Positions 33,617-43,467 of a DNA stretch of 64,000 nt are shown here, piece by piece. Source of the stretch: Carnimonas bestiolae (lineage in GTDB: Bacteria; Pseudomonadota; Gammaproteobacteria; Pseudomonadales; Halomonadaceae). The translations under genes were made by a program, and so were the position numbers. Numbering within the stretch: position 1 is the first letter of the stretch; every line of letters starts with the position of its first letter. Location of the stretch: assembly GCF_051251125.1 (NCBI RefSeq), contig NZ_JBPCZL010000003.1, one strand, 5' to 3'. The notes beneath the pieces were generated by a model. That model was not told where the DNA came from. It worked only from the letters and a program-made list of their open reading frames with translations, and made no database searches.

Positions 33617-36226
33617 GTGTCTGCCAGCGACAGCTCAGCTCAGTCAAAACACACCCCGATGATTGCCCAATACCTGAAGATCAAGCACGAGCATCGCGAC
33701 GTGCTGCTGTTCTATCGGATGGGCGATTTTTACGAGCTGTTCTTCGACGATGCCAAACGCGCCGCGCAGTTGCTCGACATTACCCTAACCGCGCGCGGCT
33801 CCTCCAACGGTGCTCCCATTCCGATGGCGGGCGTGCCGTATCACAGCGCTGAATCCTATCTGGCGCGGCTGGTCAGATTGGGCGAGTCGGTAGCGATCTG
33901 CGAGCAGATTGGCGATCCCGCCACCAGCAAGGGGCCGGTCGAGCGCCGCGTGGTGCGTATTGTTACCCCCGGCACGCTGCACGATGAAGCCTTGCTCGAT
34001 GCCAGTCGCGATAACCTGCTGGTCGCATTGAGCGCCGCCCCACTCGGTAGCGCAGAGCCAAGCGAGCAGCGGCGCTGGGGCCTTGCCTGGCTGGAAGTTG
34101 CCAGCGGTCGCTTTGGCGCGCTAGAGGTGGTGGGTGATGTGGAGCTAATGGCCGAGCTACAGCGCCTTAGCCCCGCCGAGCTGCTGGTGCCTGACGCGCT
34201 CACGCTGCCGGAAGGATTAGAGCAGCGCAGAGGGCTGCGTCGGCAGAGCGATTGGCTATTCGATTACGACAGTGCGCTGCGTTTGCTGTGCGATCAGCTA
34301 CAGGTGCAGGACGTCAAAGGCTTCGGTGCCGATCACCTCGACCATGGGCTGCGCGCGGCCGGAGCGCTGCTCGACTACGCCCGCGACACCCAGCGCGGCG
34401 CCCTGCCCCACGTCACCAAACTCGACGTCGAGCAGCGTGATGACGCGGTAGTGATCGATGCCGCCAGCCGCCGCAATCTCGAGATCGATCTCAACCTGAA
34501 CGGTAGCGGCGACAATACGCTGGCGTCGGTGCTCGATACCACCGCCACCGCGATGGGTGGACGTTTGCTCAGGCGCTGGCTTAACCGGCCGCTGCGCGAC
34601 CGCCATCAGGTGGCGCAGCGTCAGGCCGCCGTCACCTTACTGCTGGAGCATGCGGCGGTTGATAGCCTGCACTCACCGCTGAAGCGCATTGGCGACGTCG
34701 AGCGAATTCTGGGCCGCGTAGCGCTGCGCAGTGCGCGTCCGCGCGATCTGGCACGACTGCGCGATGCGCTGGCCGAGCTACCGCCACTGGCTGAGCAGTT
34801 GGCGCACTTCCCTGCGGGCAGCGTGCTTGACCAACTGCGTGAGCATATCGCGCCCTACCCCGCACTGGCCGCTGAGCTACAGGCGGCGGTGATCGAAACG
34901 CCGCCGGCGGTGATTCGTGAAGGCGGCGTGATCGCCACAGGCTACGATGCCGAACTCGATGAGTTGCGCGGTCTCAGTGAGCATGCAGGCGATTTTCTGG
35001 TGTCCATTGAGAAGCGTGAAAAAGCGCGCACCGGTTTGCCCAATTTGAAAGTGGGCTATAACCGCGTCCACGGTTACTTCATTGAGATCCCGCGCGCTCA
35101 GGCTACTCAGGCACCCGCCGACTACATCCGTCGTCAGACGCTGAAAAATGCCGAGCGTTTTATCATTCCTGAACTCAAGGAATTCGAAGACAAAGCGCTA
35201 TCGGCCAAATCCCGAGCGCTGGCGCGTGAAAAACTGCTCTATGAACAGCTGCTGGATCTGCTCAACGAACAGCTTCAGCCGCTGTCGGCTACGGCCAACG
35301 CGCTGGCAACGCTGGACGTGATTACCGCCTTTGCCGAACGCGCCGATGCGCTCGGCTTCACTCGCCCTGAGCTGCGCGATGCGCCGGGTATCGAGGTAGA
35401 GCAAGGCCGTCACCCAGTGGTCGAGCAGGTGAGTAACACACCCTTCGTTCCCAATGATCTAGTGTTCGATGAGCATCACCGCATGTGCGTTATTACCGGC
35501 CCTAACATGGGCGGTAAATCGACCTACATGCGACAGAATGCGCTGATCGCGCTGCTGAGCTATACCGGTAGCTTTGTGCCCGCGCAGCGCGTCGAGATCG
35601 GCCCAATTGACCGCATATTCACTCGCATTGGCTCAAGCGACGATTTGGCCGGCGGACGCTCTACCTTCATGGTCGAGATGACCGAAACGGCCAATATCCT
35701 GCACAACGCCACCGCTCAAAGCCTGGTGCTGATGGACGAAATTGGTCGCGGCACCAGCACCTTCGACGGCTTATCGCTAGCCTGGGCCGCCGCCGAAGAG
35801 CTGGCGCGGCTGCAAGCCTTCACGCTGTTTGCGACACACTATTTCGAGCTAACCACGCTGGCCGAGCATCAAAACGCCATTACTAACCTGCATTTGACCG
35901 CCGCCGAGCACGGCGACGATATCGTCTTCATGCACCGCGTCGAACAAGGTCCCGCCAGCCAAAGCTATGGCATTCAGGTGGCCAGATTGGCGGGCGTACC
36001 CCGCTCGGTGATCGAACGCGCTCGCGAACAGCTCAATGCTCTAGAGCAGAGCAGCGGCGTCGAGCGCCCCGCGATGGCAGAGCAGACCAGCCCCGCACCA
36101 CAGCAGAGCGATTTATTCGCCAGCGCTCCCCATCCTGTTGTGGAAGCACTGCGAGCGCTGGATATCGATGACCTCACGCCGCGACAAGCGCTGGAACAGC
36201 TGTACCTGCTGCGCGAGCAGCTGTAG
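33617..36226 (+). CDS. mutS: DNA mismatch repair protein MutS
   Basis: An 869-residue protein (E. coli 853). The N-terminal mismatch-recognition domain has the FYRMGDFYELF motif with the Phe-x-Glu wedge. The connector, lever and clamp domains follow, then the ATPase domain with Walker A GPNMGGKST (about residue 630), Walker B SLVLMDEIGRG and the ATHYFELT segment. It starts at GTG with AGGAG 12 bases upstream; the N-terminal HTPMIAQYL matches the E. coli protein just after its start, which supports this choice over the internal ATG. It stands alone on the plus strand, followed by fdxA. Confidence 0.97.
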   Translation: MSASDSSAQSKHTPMIAQYLKIKHEHRDVLLFYRMGDFYELFFDDAKRAAQLLDITLTARGSSNGAPIPMAGVPYHSAESYLARLVRLGESVAICEQIGDPATSKGPVERRVVRIVTPGTLHDEALLDASRDNLLVALSAAPLGSAEPSEQRRWGLAWLEVASGRFGALEVVGDVELMAELQRLSPAELLVPDALTLPEGLEQRRGLRRQSDWLFDYDSALRLLCDQLQVQDVKGFGADHLDHGLRAAGALLDYARDTQRGALPHVTKLDVEQRDDAVVIDAASRRNLEIDLNLNGSGDNTLASVLDTTATAMGGRLLRRWLNRPLRDRHQVAQRQAAVTLLLEHAAVDSLHSPLKRIGDVERILGRVALRSARPRDLARLRDALAELPPLAEQLAHFPAGSVLDQLREHIAPYPALAAELQAAVIETPPAVIREGGVIATGYDAELDELRGLSEHAGDFLVSIEKREKARTGLPNLKVGYNRVHGYFIEIPRAQATQAPADYIRRQTLKNAERFIIPELKEFEDKALSAKSRALAREKLLYEQLLDLLNEQLQPLSATANALATLDVITAFAERADALGFTRPELRDAPGIEVEQGRHPVVEQVSNTPFVPNDLVFDEHHRMCVITGPNMGGKSTYMRQNALIALLSYTGSFVPAQRVEIGPIDRIFTRIGSSDDLAGGRSTFMVEMTETANILHNATAQSLVLMDEIGRGTSTFDGLSLAWAAAEELARLQAFTLFATHYFELTTLAEHQNAITNLHLTAAEHGDDIVFMHRVEQGPASQSYGIQVARLAGVPRSVIERAREQLNALEQSSGVERPAMAEQTSPAPQQSDLFASAPHPVVEALRALDIDDLTPRQALEQLYLLREQL

Positions 36227-36538
36227 CACGACACTGGGCGTGCGCTGTCGCCATATCACCAGAGGCGGTTGGCAGTCGATAGATTGCGGGCCGAAAAGAG
36301 CACGCGGCGGGCGTCATCTCGCCGCAGTTCGCCGGCGGTGAAAAGGTAATATGCTGGTGCGGCCTCGACGTGGCTGCCTGCGCACCCTAGAATATGCCCC
36401 CCAAAGAGGCGCGCCTGCATTTGGGCTACCTTGAAGACCTCGCGGCCATTATTCTGTTCTTCAACGTTGCCTGCCCTAAGACTCGTGACCACACGGGCGA
36501 ACACCGCGCCCAGACCGTTACGACTTCGGAGAAATTCC
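36227..36538. other. Intergenic region between mutS and fdxA
   Basis: This 312-base region shows no hairpin with a T run and no convincing ORF. It presumably holds the fdxA promoter. Confidence 0.4.
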
Positions 36539-36862
36539 ATGGCATTTGTTGTTACCGAGAACTGCATTCGCTGCAAATACACCGACTGTGTGTCCGTGTG
36601 TCCGGTCGATTGTTTTTATGAAGGTCCCAACTTTCTGGTCATTCACCCTGACGAGTGCATCGACTGCGCGCTGTGTGAGCCAGAATGCCCCGCCAAGGCG
36701 ATTTTCTCGGAAGACGAACTGCCCCCCGATCAGGAACACTTTATCGAGCTGAATGCCGAGCTTGCCGAAGAGTGGCCCAATATCAACGAACAGAAGGACC
36801 CGCTGCCCGACGCCGAAGAGTGGGATGGCAAGGAAGGCAAGTTCCAGTATCTCGAAAAGTAA
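36539..36862 (+). CDS. fdxA: Seven-iron ferredoxin FdxA
   Basis: A 107-residue ferredoxin beginning MAFVVTENCIRCKYTDC. Cys9, Cys17 and Cys50 fit the [3Fe-4S] ligands, and Cys21, Cys40, Cys43 and Cys46 the [4Fe-4S] ligands. The C-terminal tail (WPNINEQKDPLPDAEEWDGKEGK) is the extension typical of the Azotobacter/Pseudomonas FdxA group. GGAGA lies seven bases ahead of the ATG. mutS-fdxA neighbourhood is common in Pseudomonas-like genomes. A low-potential electron carrier; its partner is not evident here. Confidence 0.96.
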   Translation: MAFVVTENCIRCKYTDCVSVCPVDCFYEGPNFLVIHPDECIDCALCEPECPAKAIFSEDELPPDQEHFIELNAELAEEWPNINEQKDPLPDAEEWDGKEGKFQYLEK

Positions 36863-36876
36863 TCCGCCTGAACGCA

Positions 36877-36909
36877 AAACGGCCGCCCTGAAAAGGGCGG
36901 CCGTTTTTA
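36877..36909. terminator. Bidirectional terminator between fdxA and eno
   Basis: A perfect 10-bp GC-rich stem (ACGGCCGCCC at 36879-36888 and GGGCGGCCGT at 36895-36904) with loop TGAAAA is flanked by AAAA on the left and TTTTT on the right. It can end both converging transcripts. Confidence 0.92.
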
Positions 36910-36928
36910 TTCAGCAAGTCGTCTCGGC

Positions 36929-38221
36929 TTACTGACCTTTCACTTCCTTGATACCGCGATAAGGCGCTTTGCCACCGAGCTGGCTTTCAATAACCAGCAA
37001 ACGGTTGTACTTGGCTACGCGGTCACTGCGCGACAGCGAACCGGTCTTGATCTGACCAGCGCTGGTGCCGACAGCCAAATCAGCGATAGTGGTATCTTCG
37101 GTTTCACCGCTGCGGTGCGAGATGATGGTGGTGTAGCCCGCATCGTGAGCCATTTTGATAGCGTCCAGGGTTTCGCTCAGCGAACCGATCTGGTTGAACT
37201 TGATCAAAATGGAGTTACCAATGCCCTTCTCGATACCTTCCTTGAGAATACGGGTATTGGTCACGAACAGGTCATCACCGACCAGCTGGATTTTGCTGCC
37301 AAGGCGGTCGGTCAAAATTTTCCAGCCGTCCCAATCGCTTTCGTCCAGACCGTCTTCGATGGACACCACTGGATACTCTTCGGTCAGGTTGGCAAGGTAA
37401 TCAACAAAGCCCGCTGCGTCGAACGACTTGTTTTCACCTGCCAGCACGTACTTGCCATCCTTGTAGAACTCGGAGGCCGCACAGTCGAGCGCGAGAGTAA
37501 TGTCGCTGCCGAGCGTATAGCCAGCATCAGCAATCGCTTGCTTGATATCGCCCAGCGCCTCGGCGTTGGAACCAAGGTTCGGAGCGAAGCCGCCTTCGTC
37601 GCCTACCGCAGTACCCAGCCCTTTGCCTGCCAGCACTTTTTTCAGCGCGTGGAAGATTTCAGCACCGGCACGCAGACCTTCAGCGAAGCTTTTCGCACCC
37701 GCCGGCTGAATCATGAATTCCTGAATATCAACGTTGTTGTCGGCGTGCTCGCCACCGTTGAGGATATTCATCATCGGCAGCGGCATGGCGTACTGGCCCG
37801 GCTGACCGTACAGCTCGGAGATGTATTCGTAGAGCTCAACACCCTTGTCGATCGCCGACACTTTGGCCGCCGCGAGCGATACCGCGAGAATGGCGTTGGC
37901 GCCAAGGTTTTCCTTGTTGTCAGTACCATCAAGCTTGAGCAGCGCCTCATCGAGACCGCGCTGATCGGCAGCATCGAAGCCTAACAGTGCGTCCTTGATC
38001 GGGCCATTAACCGCAGCCACTGCCTTGGTAACGCCCTTGCCCAGATAGCGCGACTTATCACCGTCACGCAGCTCAAGCGCTTCGCGTGATCCGGTTGATG
38101 CTCCGCTAGGAGCATACGCATTGGCTTTGGTGCCACCTTCGATCTCAACTTCGGCATAAACGGTGGGATTACCACGCGAGTCGAGGACTTCAAGGCCACG
38201 AATATCAACGATTTTAGCCAT
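36929..38221 (-). CDS. eno: Enolase
   Basis: A 430-residue glycolytic enzyme interconverting 2-phosphoglycerate and phosphoenolpyruvate. Visible: the N-terminal SRGNPTVYAEV and APSGASTGSREALELRD; the catalytic and Mg-binding stretch ALDCAASEFYKDG; SIEDGLDESDWDGW; DDLFVTN; and KFNQIGSLSET with the SHRSGETEDTTIADLAVG signature. The pyrG-kdsA-eno order is conserved in Pseudomonas-type genomes. A hairpin terminator separates it from kdsA, so it probably has its own promoter. Confidence 0.98.
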   Translation of the reverse strand: MAKIVDIRGLEVLDSRGNPTVYAEVEIEGGTKANAYAPSGASTGSREALELRDGDKSRYLGKGVTKAVAAVNGPIKDALLGFDAADQRGLDEALLKLDGTDNKENLGANAILAVSLAAAKVSAIDKGVELYEYISELYGQPGQYAMPLPMMNILNGGEHADNNVDIQEFMIQPAGAKSFAEGLRAGAEIFHALKKVLAGKGLGTAVGDEGGFAPNLGSNAEALGDIKQAIADAGYTLGSDITLALDCAASEFYKDGKYVLAGENKSFDAAGFVDYLANLTEEYPVVSIEDGLDESDWDGWKILTDRLGSKIQLVGDDLFVTNTRILKEGIEKGIGNSILIKFNQIGSLSETLDAIKMAHDAGYTTIISHRSGETEDTTIADLAVGTSAGQIKTGSLSRSDRVAKYNRLLVIESQLGGKAPYRGIKEVKGQ

Positions 38222-38293
38222 TATTGCGCATCCTTTTGTGAACTGATCGCCGCGCCAGCGGCAGGAAAGAAAATGACGTTATCTAACAACATA

Positions 38294-38322
38294 CCAAAAA
38301 AACGCCTCCAAGTGAGGCGCTT
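38294..38322 (-). terminator. Rho-independent terminator after kdsA
   Basis: The 6-bp stem CGCCTC/GAGGCG (38303-38308 and 38314-38319) with a five-base loop is followed on the minus strand by seven T residues. It starts just past the kdsA stop and lies about 70 bases before eno. Confidence 0.8.
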
Positions 38323-38328
38323 CTATAT

Positions 38329-39180
38329 TTACTCCACATTCAATGCGGGAAATCCTTTAATCAAGCGATCCAGCTCGACGATTTGCTGCAGGAAGGGCTC
38401 CAGCTTACTGAGCGGCAGCGCGCTGGGGCCGTCGCACTTGGCATTGTCGGGATCAGGGTGCGCCTCGAGGAACAAGCCGCCAATCCCAACGCCAACGCCC
38501 GCGCGCGCCAGTTCGGCCACCTGCTGACGACGTCCGCCGGCGCTGTCGCTGCGGCCGCCGGGGCGCTGTAGCGAGTGGGTCACGTCGAACAGCACCGGCA
38601 GACCGGTTTCCTTCATTTCGGCCATGCCCAACATATCAACTACCAGCGTGTTGTAACCGAAGCTCGAACCGCGCTCGCACAGTAGCACGTTATCGTTGCC
38701 GGCTTCGTGACACTTTTGGATGATATGGCGCATTTCATGCGGCGCGACGAACTGCGGTTTCTTGACGTTAATGACCGCACCAGTGGCGGCCATCGCCTGC
38801 ACCAGATCGGTTTGGCGCGCCAAAAACGCCGGTAGCTGGATGACATCGCACACTTCTGCTGCCGGTGCCGCCTGCCAAGGCTCGTGAACGTCGGTGATCA
38901 GCGGCACCTGATAGCGCGACTTGACCTCGGCGAGAATTTCCAGCCCCTTCTCAAGCCCGGGGCCCCGAAAGGAATTGATCGAGCTGCGGTTAGCCTTATC
39001 GAAGCTCGCCTTGAACACATACGGCAGGCCAAGTTGGTCGGTTACTTCCTTGTAGGCAGCGGCGGTTTCCAGCGCTAGCTCGCGTGACTCGAGCACATTC
39101 ATACCGGCAAACAGGGTGATGGGCAGTTCGTTGCCTACCTTCAGCCCCGCAACATCGATAACCCGCTGTGGCGCGCTCAT
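38329..39180 (-). CDS. kdsA: 3-deoxy-D-manno-octulosonate 8-phosphate synthase KdsA
   Basis: A 283-residue enzyme condensing phosphoenolpyruvate and arabinose 5-phosphate into KDO 8-phosphate for lipopolysaccharide. Visible: FKASFDKANRSSINSFRGPGL (substrate and phosphate binding), TDVHEPWQ, IQLPAFLARQTDL, KKPQFVAP, CERGSSFGYNTLVVD and DVTHSLQRPGG. Its start overlaps the pyrG stop by four bases (ATGA), so it is co-translated from the pyrG transcript. Confidence 0.97.
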   Translation of the reverse strand: MSAPQRVIDVAGLKVGNELPITLFAGMNVLESRELALETAAAYKEVTDQLGLPYVFKASFDKANRSSINSFRGPGLEKGLEILAEVKSRYQVPLITDVHEPWQAAPAAEVCDVIQLPAFLARQTDLVQAMAATGAVINVKKPQFVAPHEMRHIIQKCHEAGNDNVLLCERGSSFGYNTLVVDMLGMAEMKETGLPVLFDVTHSLQRPGGRSDSAGGRRQQVAELARAGVGVGIGGLFLEAHPDPDNAKCDGPSALPLSKLEPFLQQIVELDRLIKGFPALNVE

Positions 39181-40841
39181 GCCTGCGGCTCCTGCGGTGC
39201 AGCAGCACGTGCCTGACGGGCCGCACGGTGCTCAAGCGCGGCGTTAACGAAACCAGTGAAGAGCGGATGACCGTCGCGCGGCGTCGAAGTGAATTCCGGG
39301 TGGAACTGACACGCCACATACCACGGATGATCGTTAAGCTCGACCATTTCGACCAGCGAATTATCAACGCTACGTCCTGAGAACACCAGTCCGGCCTTTT
39401 CAAGGTCAGCGACAAACTGATCGTTGATTTCATAGCGATGGCGATGACGCTCGACGATCTCGTCACTGCCATAGATCGCGCGCGCCTTGGAGCCTTCGGC
39501 AAGGTGACAGGTTTGCGCGCCCAGACGCATGGTGCCGCCCAGATCGGATTCTTCGGTACGCTCTTCGATTTTGCCTTCCGGGGTAATCCACTCGGTAATC
39601 AGCCCCACCACCGGATGCTTGGTGTCGAAGGTCCACTCGGTAGAGGCGGCATCTTCCCAGCCCGCCACGTGGCGCGCGTATTCGACCACCGCTACCTGCA
39701 TGCCCAGACAGATGCCCAGATACGGCACCTTGTTTTCACGTGCCCAGTGCGCCGTCGCGATCTTGCCTTCGATACCGCGCGAGCCGAAGCCGCCAGGCAC
39801 CAGAATCGCGTCCTTGCCTTCCAGACGCTCGACGCCAACGCGTTCGATCTCTTCTGAATCGACGTACTCAATATTGACCTTAACGCGGGTTTGGATGCCC
39901 GCATGAATCAGCGCTTCGTTAAGCGACTTATAGGCATCGAGCAGATCCATGTACTTGCCAACCATCGCGATATTGACGGTTTTAAGCGGATTCAGCTTGG
40001 CATCCAGTACATGCACCCACTCGCTCAAGTCGGCGGGCGCTGCTTCAAGGCGCAGCTTGTCGCAGACGATTTCGTCGAGGCCCTTTTCGTGCAGCATCAG
40101 CGGAATACGATAGATGGTATCGGCGTCGATTAGTGGAATAACCGCACGCTGCTCAACGTTGGTGAAGAGCGCGATTTTCTTGCATTCGGCTTCTTCGATA
40201 TCTACTTCGCTACGGCACAGCAGGATGTCCGGCTGAATACCGATGGAACGCAGCTCTTTCACGCTGTGCTGGGTCGGCTTGGTTTTGGTTTCGCCGGCGG
40301 TCTTGATATAAGGCACCAGCGTCAGGTGCATGAAGATAGCCTGACTAGCGCCCAGCTCGGCGCGCATCTGGCGGATGGCTTCCAAAAACGGCAGCGACTC
40401 GATATCGCCCACGGTACCGCCGATTTCGACCAGCGCGACGTCGTAGCCTTCCCCGCCTTCTACCACACGACGCTTGATCTCGTCGGTGATATGCGGAATG
40501 ACCTGCACCGTGCCGCCCAGATAATCGCCTCGGCGCTCCTTGCGCAGCACGTGCTCGTAGACACGGCCGGTGGTGAAGTTATTACGCTGGGTAACGCGCG
40601 AACGAATGAAGCGCTCGTAGTGGCCCAAATCAAGATCGGTTTCGGCGCCGTCTTCGGTAACAAAGACTTCGCCGTGCTGGAAGGGGCTCATGGTGCCCGG
40701 ATCCACGTTGATATAAGGATCGAGCTTGAGGATAGTCACCTTGAGACCGCGCGCTTCAAGAATGGCCGCCAGAGAGGCAGCGGCAATGCCCTTGCCTAGA
40801 GAGGAAACCACACCACCGGTGACAAAGATGTATCGCGTCAT
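39177..40841 (-). CDS. pyrG: CTP synthase PyrG
   Basis: The protein is 554 residues from the chosen ATG (MTRYIFVTGGVVSSLGKG), the conserved family start; 20 further open codons upstream are unconserved. The N-terminal synthetase domain has the P-loop-like GGVVSSLGKGI and LDPYINVDPGTMSPFQHGEVFVTEDGAETDLDLGHYERF. The C-terminal glutaminase domain has GGFGSRG, the Cys nucleophile in GICLGMQ and the His/Glu pair in QFHPEFTSTP. It makes CTP from UTP and glutamine. First gene of pyrG-kdsA. Confidence 0.98.
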   Translation of the reverse strand: MTRYIFVTGGVVSSLGKGIAAASLAAILEARGLKVTILKLDPYINVDPGTMSPFQHGEVFVTEDGAETDLDLGHYERFIRSRVTQRNNFTTGRVYEHVLRKERRGDYLGGTVQVIPHITDEIKRRVVEGGEGYDVALVEIGGTVGDIESLPFLEAIRQMRAELGASQAIFMHLTLVPYIKTAGETKTKPTQHSVKELRSIGIQPDILLCRSEVDIEEAECKKIALFTNVEQRAVIPLIDADTIYRIPLMLHEKGLDEIVCDKLRLEAAPADLSEWVHVLDAKLNPLKTVNIAMVGKYMDLLDAYKSLNEALIHAGIQTRVKVNIEYVDSEEIERVGVERLEGKDAILVPGGFGSRGIEGKIATAHWARENKVPYLGICLGMQVAVVEYARHVAGWEDAASTEWTFDTKHPVVGLITEWITPEGKIEERTEESDLGGTMRLGAQTCHLAEGSKARAIYGSDEIVERHRHRYEINDQFVADLEKAGLVFSGRSVDNSLVEMVELNDHPWYVACQFHPEFTSTPRDGHPLFTGFVNAALEHRAARQARAAAPQEPQA

Positions 40842-41281
40842 GAAAAACCCATCGTTTGGGCCCTGAATCGTAAAACGACTGAATCTCGCGACACAATGCA
40901 CTGCCGAGCCTCAGACGCTATTCGAGCGCAGGGATATTGGTAAAGGAGCACGTTTAAAGCACGTTAGACGAGGATCGGCGATTAACCGACCCGACAGCGC
41001 GAGGTGATATCTGCAAGCAAACGCCTGAGAGCTGGCGTGCGACTCGCGCCTTGGATGGGATATCAGAATACCAGAAGGGCCGATGCGACTCAATTTCCTA
41101 ACGCGGCGATTGCATGGGAAAGTTGCGCGTTTTACCACCGGCGGGCGGGCACAGCGCAGCCGCTTGTCGCTCGACGTAGCGAAGGCCTTGATCTTTGCCG
41201 CTCAGACAACGAAGGTAAGCTGAGTAGAGCACTGCTGCAGTGCGCTCATCTGACCATCCAACAACACTAAAAAGGCCGCTT
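40842..41281. other. Intergenic region between divergent pyrG and ghrA-like gene
   Basis: This 440-base stretch holds the leader regions of both genes. Small open frames exist but lack ribosome-binding sites or recognisable products. No hairpin, operator or RNA gene was identified. Confidence 0.4.
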
Positions 41282-42202
41282 ATGCGCATTATTGTTCACC
41301 ACCCTCTTGCCGCTAAACTGCAAGCGCTGTTGAGCGAGTCGCTGCCCAACGCCGAGATAGTGACCAGCGATAGCATGCCTGCGGCCCCCGCCGATTACCT
41401 GGCAGTGTTCAACCCGCCGCAAGCGCTGCTCGACGCGCAGGATCAATCGCTGAAGGGCATTATCAACGTTGCGGCCGGCGTAGACGCGCTGCTCAATAAT
41501 CCTTCCCTGCCGCCCAATGTGCCGATCGTCAAATTACGCGATGCGGGGATGGCATCACTGATGCTCGACTACAGTCTGTACGCACTGCTGCACTTTTCGC
41601 GCGATTTCGATCGCTATGCTGAGCAGGCACGCGAGCGGCGCTGGAAGCTGCGCTTCCCGCAACCACGCAGCCAATGGCCGGTCGGCGTGCTGGGGTTGGG
41701 CGCTATTGGCGCGCAGGTAGCCGAAGGGCTGGCGCGCCACGGCTATCAGGTGAATGGCTACAGTCGCAGCGCCAAAACTCTCGACGGCGTTACCACCTTC
41801 CACGGTGATGAGGGGCTTAACGAGGTGCTGCGCCGCAGCCGCGCGATTATCAACATTTTGCCCGCCACGCCCGCCACCACCGATATTCTCAACCGCACCA
41901 CGCTGGCACAGCTGCCTGAAGGTGCCGTGGTGATCAACCCAGGGCGAGGTAACGCCATTGCCTTGGACGATCTGGTCGAGCTGATCGATAGCGGCCATTT
42001 GCGCGGCGCAGCGCTGGACGTCTTCCCGCACGAACCTCTACCCCCTGAATCGTCGTTGTGGCAGCACCCGCAGCTATTGATTACGCCACACTCGGCAGCT
42101 CCGACGATGATGGAAGACGCAGCGGCGCAAATTGCCGATTACGTTACGCGCTGGGAAAACGGCGAAGCCATCGCCAGCGTCGATCGAGAGGCGGGCTACT
42201 GA
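41282..42202 (+). CDS. ghrA: D-2-hydroxyacid dehydrogenase, glyoxylate/hydroxypyruvate reductase A type
   Basis: A 306-residue NAD(P)-dependent 2-hydroxyacid dehydrogenase. It shows the Rossmann loop GVLGLGAIGAQVAEGLARHG, INILPATPATTDIL, NPGRGNAI (Arg of the catalytic triad), ALDVFPHEPLP (Glu) and ITPHSAAPT (His). The length and the split of the N-terminal substrate domain fit GhrA (E. coli 312), which reduces glyoxylate and hydroxypyruvate. AAGG stands about seven bases before the chosen ATG. A second dehydrogenase of the superfamily follows 51 bases downstream. The exact substrate is inference. Confidence 0.82.
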   Translation: MRIIVHHPLAAKLQALLSESLPNAEIVTSDSMPAAPADYLAVFNPPQALLDAQDQSLKGIINVAAGVDALLNNPSLPPNVPIVKLRDAGMASLMLDYSLYALLHFSRDFDRYAEQARERRWKLRFPQPRSQWPVGVLGLGAIGAQVAEGLARHGYQVNGYSRSAKTLDGVTTFHGDEGLNEVLRRSRAIINILPATPATTDILNRTTLAQLPEGAVVINPGRGNAIALDDLVELIDSGHLRGAALDVFPHEPLPPESSLWQHPQLLITPHSAAPTMMEDAAAQIADYVTRWENGEAIASVDREAGY

Positions 42203-42253
42203 AGCCTTGAGGCAACCCATACCACTGCTTATTCGATGGGAATCACTGACGCC

Positions 42254-43201
42254 ATGCGCTACCCGGTACTGTTGAGCTATGCCGCTCCCCAACCATTGAT
42301 CGACGCTCTTGAGCGTGACTATCACCTGCTTGGCCCGCTCACCGAGATGACGCCGGCCGCGCTACCCGCTGGCAGCGCCCAAGCGCGGGCGATGGTCACC
42401 AAGGGCGGCCTGCCAATCGATGCCGCACTGCTCGATCAGTTACCCGCGCTGGAACTCATTCAGTGCTACGGCACTGGCTACGATCTGATCGATCTGAAGG
42501 CGGCAGCGGCGCGTGGCATTCGCATTGCTAACGCAGGCGACGCCAACGCTCCAGCGGTAGCCGAATTCGCGACCATGCTGATGCTGAGCGGCGTGCGCAA
42601 TCTCGCGGGCTACGATCAGCTAGTGCGCTCAGGTCAGTGGAACGATGCTGCGCGTGGCGCCATGCCGCTGAGCCCGGGGCTGGCCGGACGCCGCATCGGT
42701 ATTTACGGTCTCGGTGCGATTGGCAGCCGCGTGGCACAGCAGGCTGAAGCGCTGGCGATGGCGGTGGGCTATACCGGCCGCCGCCAGCACCCCGACGTTC
42801 GTTATCACTGGTGCGATACCCTCGATGAGTTGGCCGAATGGGCCGACGTGCTGATGGTCACGGTGCGCGCCGGTGACAATAACCGTCATGCCGTCAATCG
42901 CGGTGTTCTAAAAGCGCTGGGGCCGAACGGCTATCTGGTCAATATTTCACGCGGCTACGTGGTGGAAGAAGCGGCCCTGATCGCGGCCTTGGCAAACGAC
43001 GACATCGCCGGTGCCGGGCTCGATGTCTTCGAGCATGAACCCTGGGTGCCTGAGGAGTTGCGCAATGATGCACGCGTGCTGATGACGCCGCATGTGGCGC
43101 CCCATAGCGAATTTGCTCAACGGCGCATGCGCGAGCGTACGCTGGACAATTTACGCGCGCTGTTTGAAGGCCAGCCGCTCACCTGCGAGGTCACTGGGTA
43201 A
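42254..43201 (+). CDS. D-2-hydroxyacid dehydrogenase (hydroxypyruvate/glyoxylate reductase-like)
   Basis: A 315-residue member of the same superfamily as the preceding gene but not close to it. It has CYGTGYDLIDLKAAAARGI, NAPAVAEFATMLML, the NAD loop GIYGLGAIGSRVAQQAEA, VNISRGYVVEE (Arg), GLDVFEHEP (Glu) and TPHVAPHS (His). The Rossmann fold is followed by YTGRRQHP, which suggests NADPH preference (Arg pair), an inference. The start is uncertain; an ATG 18 bases upstream is also possible. Likely co-transcribed with the ghrA-like gene. Confidence 0.82.
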   Translation: MRYPVLLSYAAPQPLIDALERDYHLLGPLTEMTPAALPAGSAQARAMVTKGGLPIDAALLDQLPALELIQCYGTGYDLIDLKAAAARGIRIANAGDANAPAVAEFATMLMLSGVRNLAGYDQLVRSGQWNDAARGAMPLSPGLAGRRIGIYGLGAIGSRVAQQAEALAMAVGYTGRRQHPDVRYHWCDTLDELAEWADVLMVTVRAGDNNRHAVNRGVLKALGPNGYLVNISRGYVVEEAALIAALANDDIAGAGLDVFEHEPWVPEELRNDARVLMTPHVAPHSEFAQRRMRERTLDNLRALFEGQPLTCEVTG

Positions 43202-43467
43202 CGCCCCGCCCCTTCCAGCGCTAGCATGTGGCACGGTCAGCACGCCGCAGTGCTGGAGAGCAGGCGCTGCCGCTCTGCTTGGAAAGCAATCAACCATTAT
43301 AAGGCCCATCCGCCCGCCCTCGAGGTCCAACATCTAATGCGGCGGAGCCCTCACTGCCACGGCAGTAGAGCACGCTAAATCGTTCTCGTGCCCATTCCTG
43401 AACACTTTCTGATCTGGTTCGTACGCGATAACAGGTTACACTGCACGTTTTGCATCGATTCCAGACC

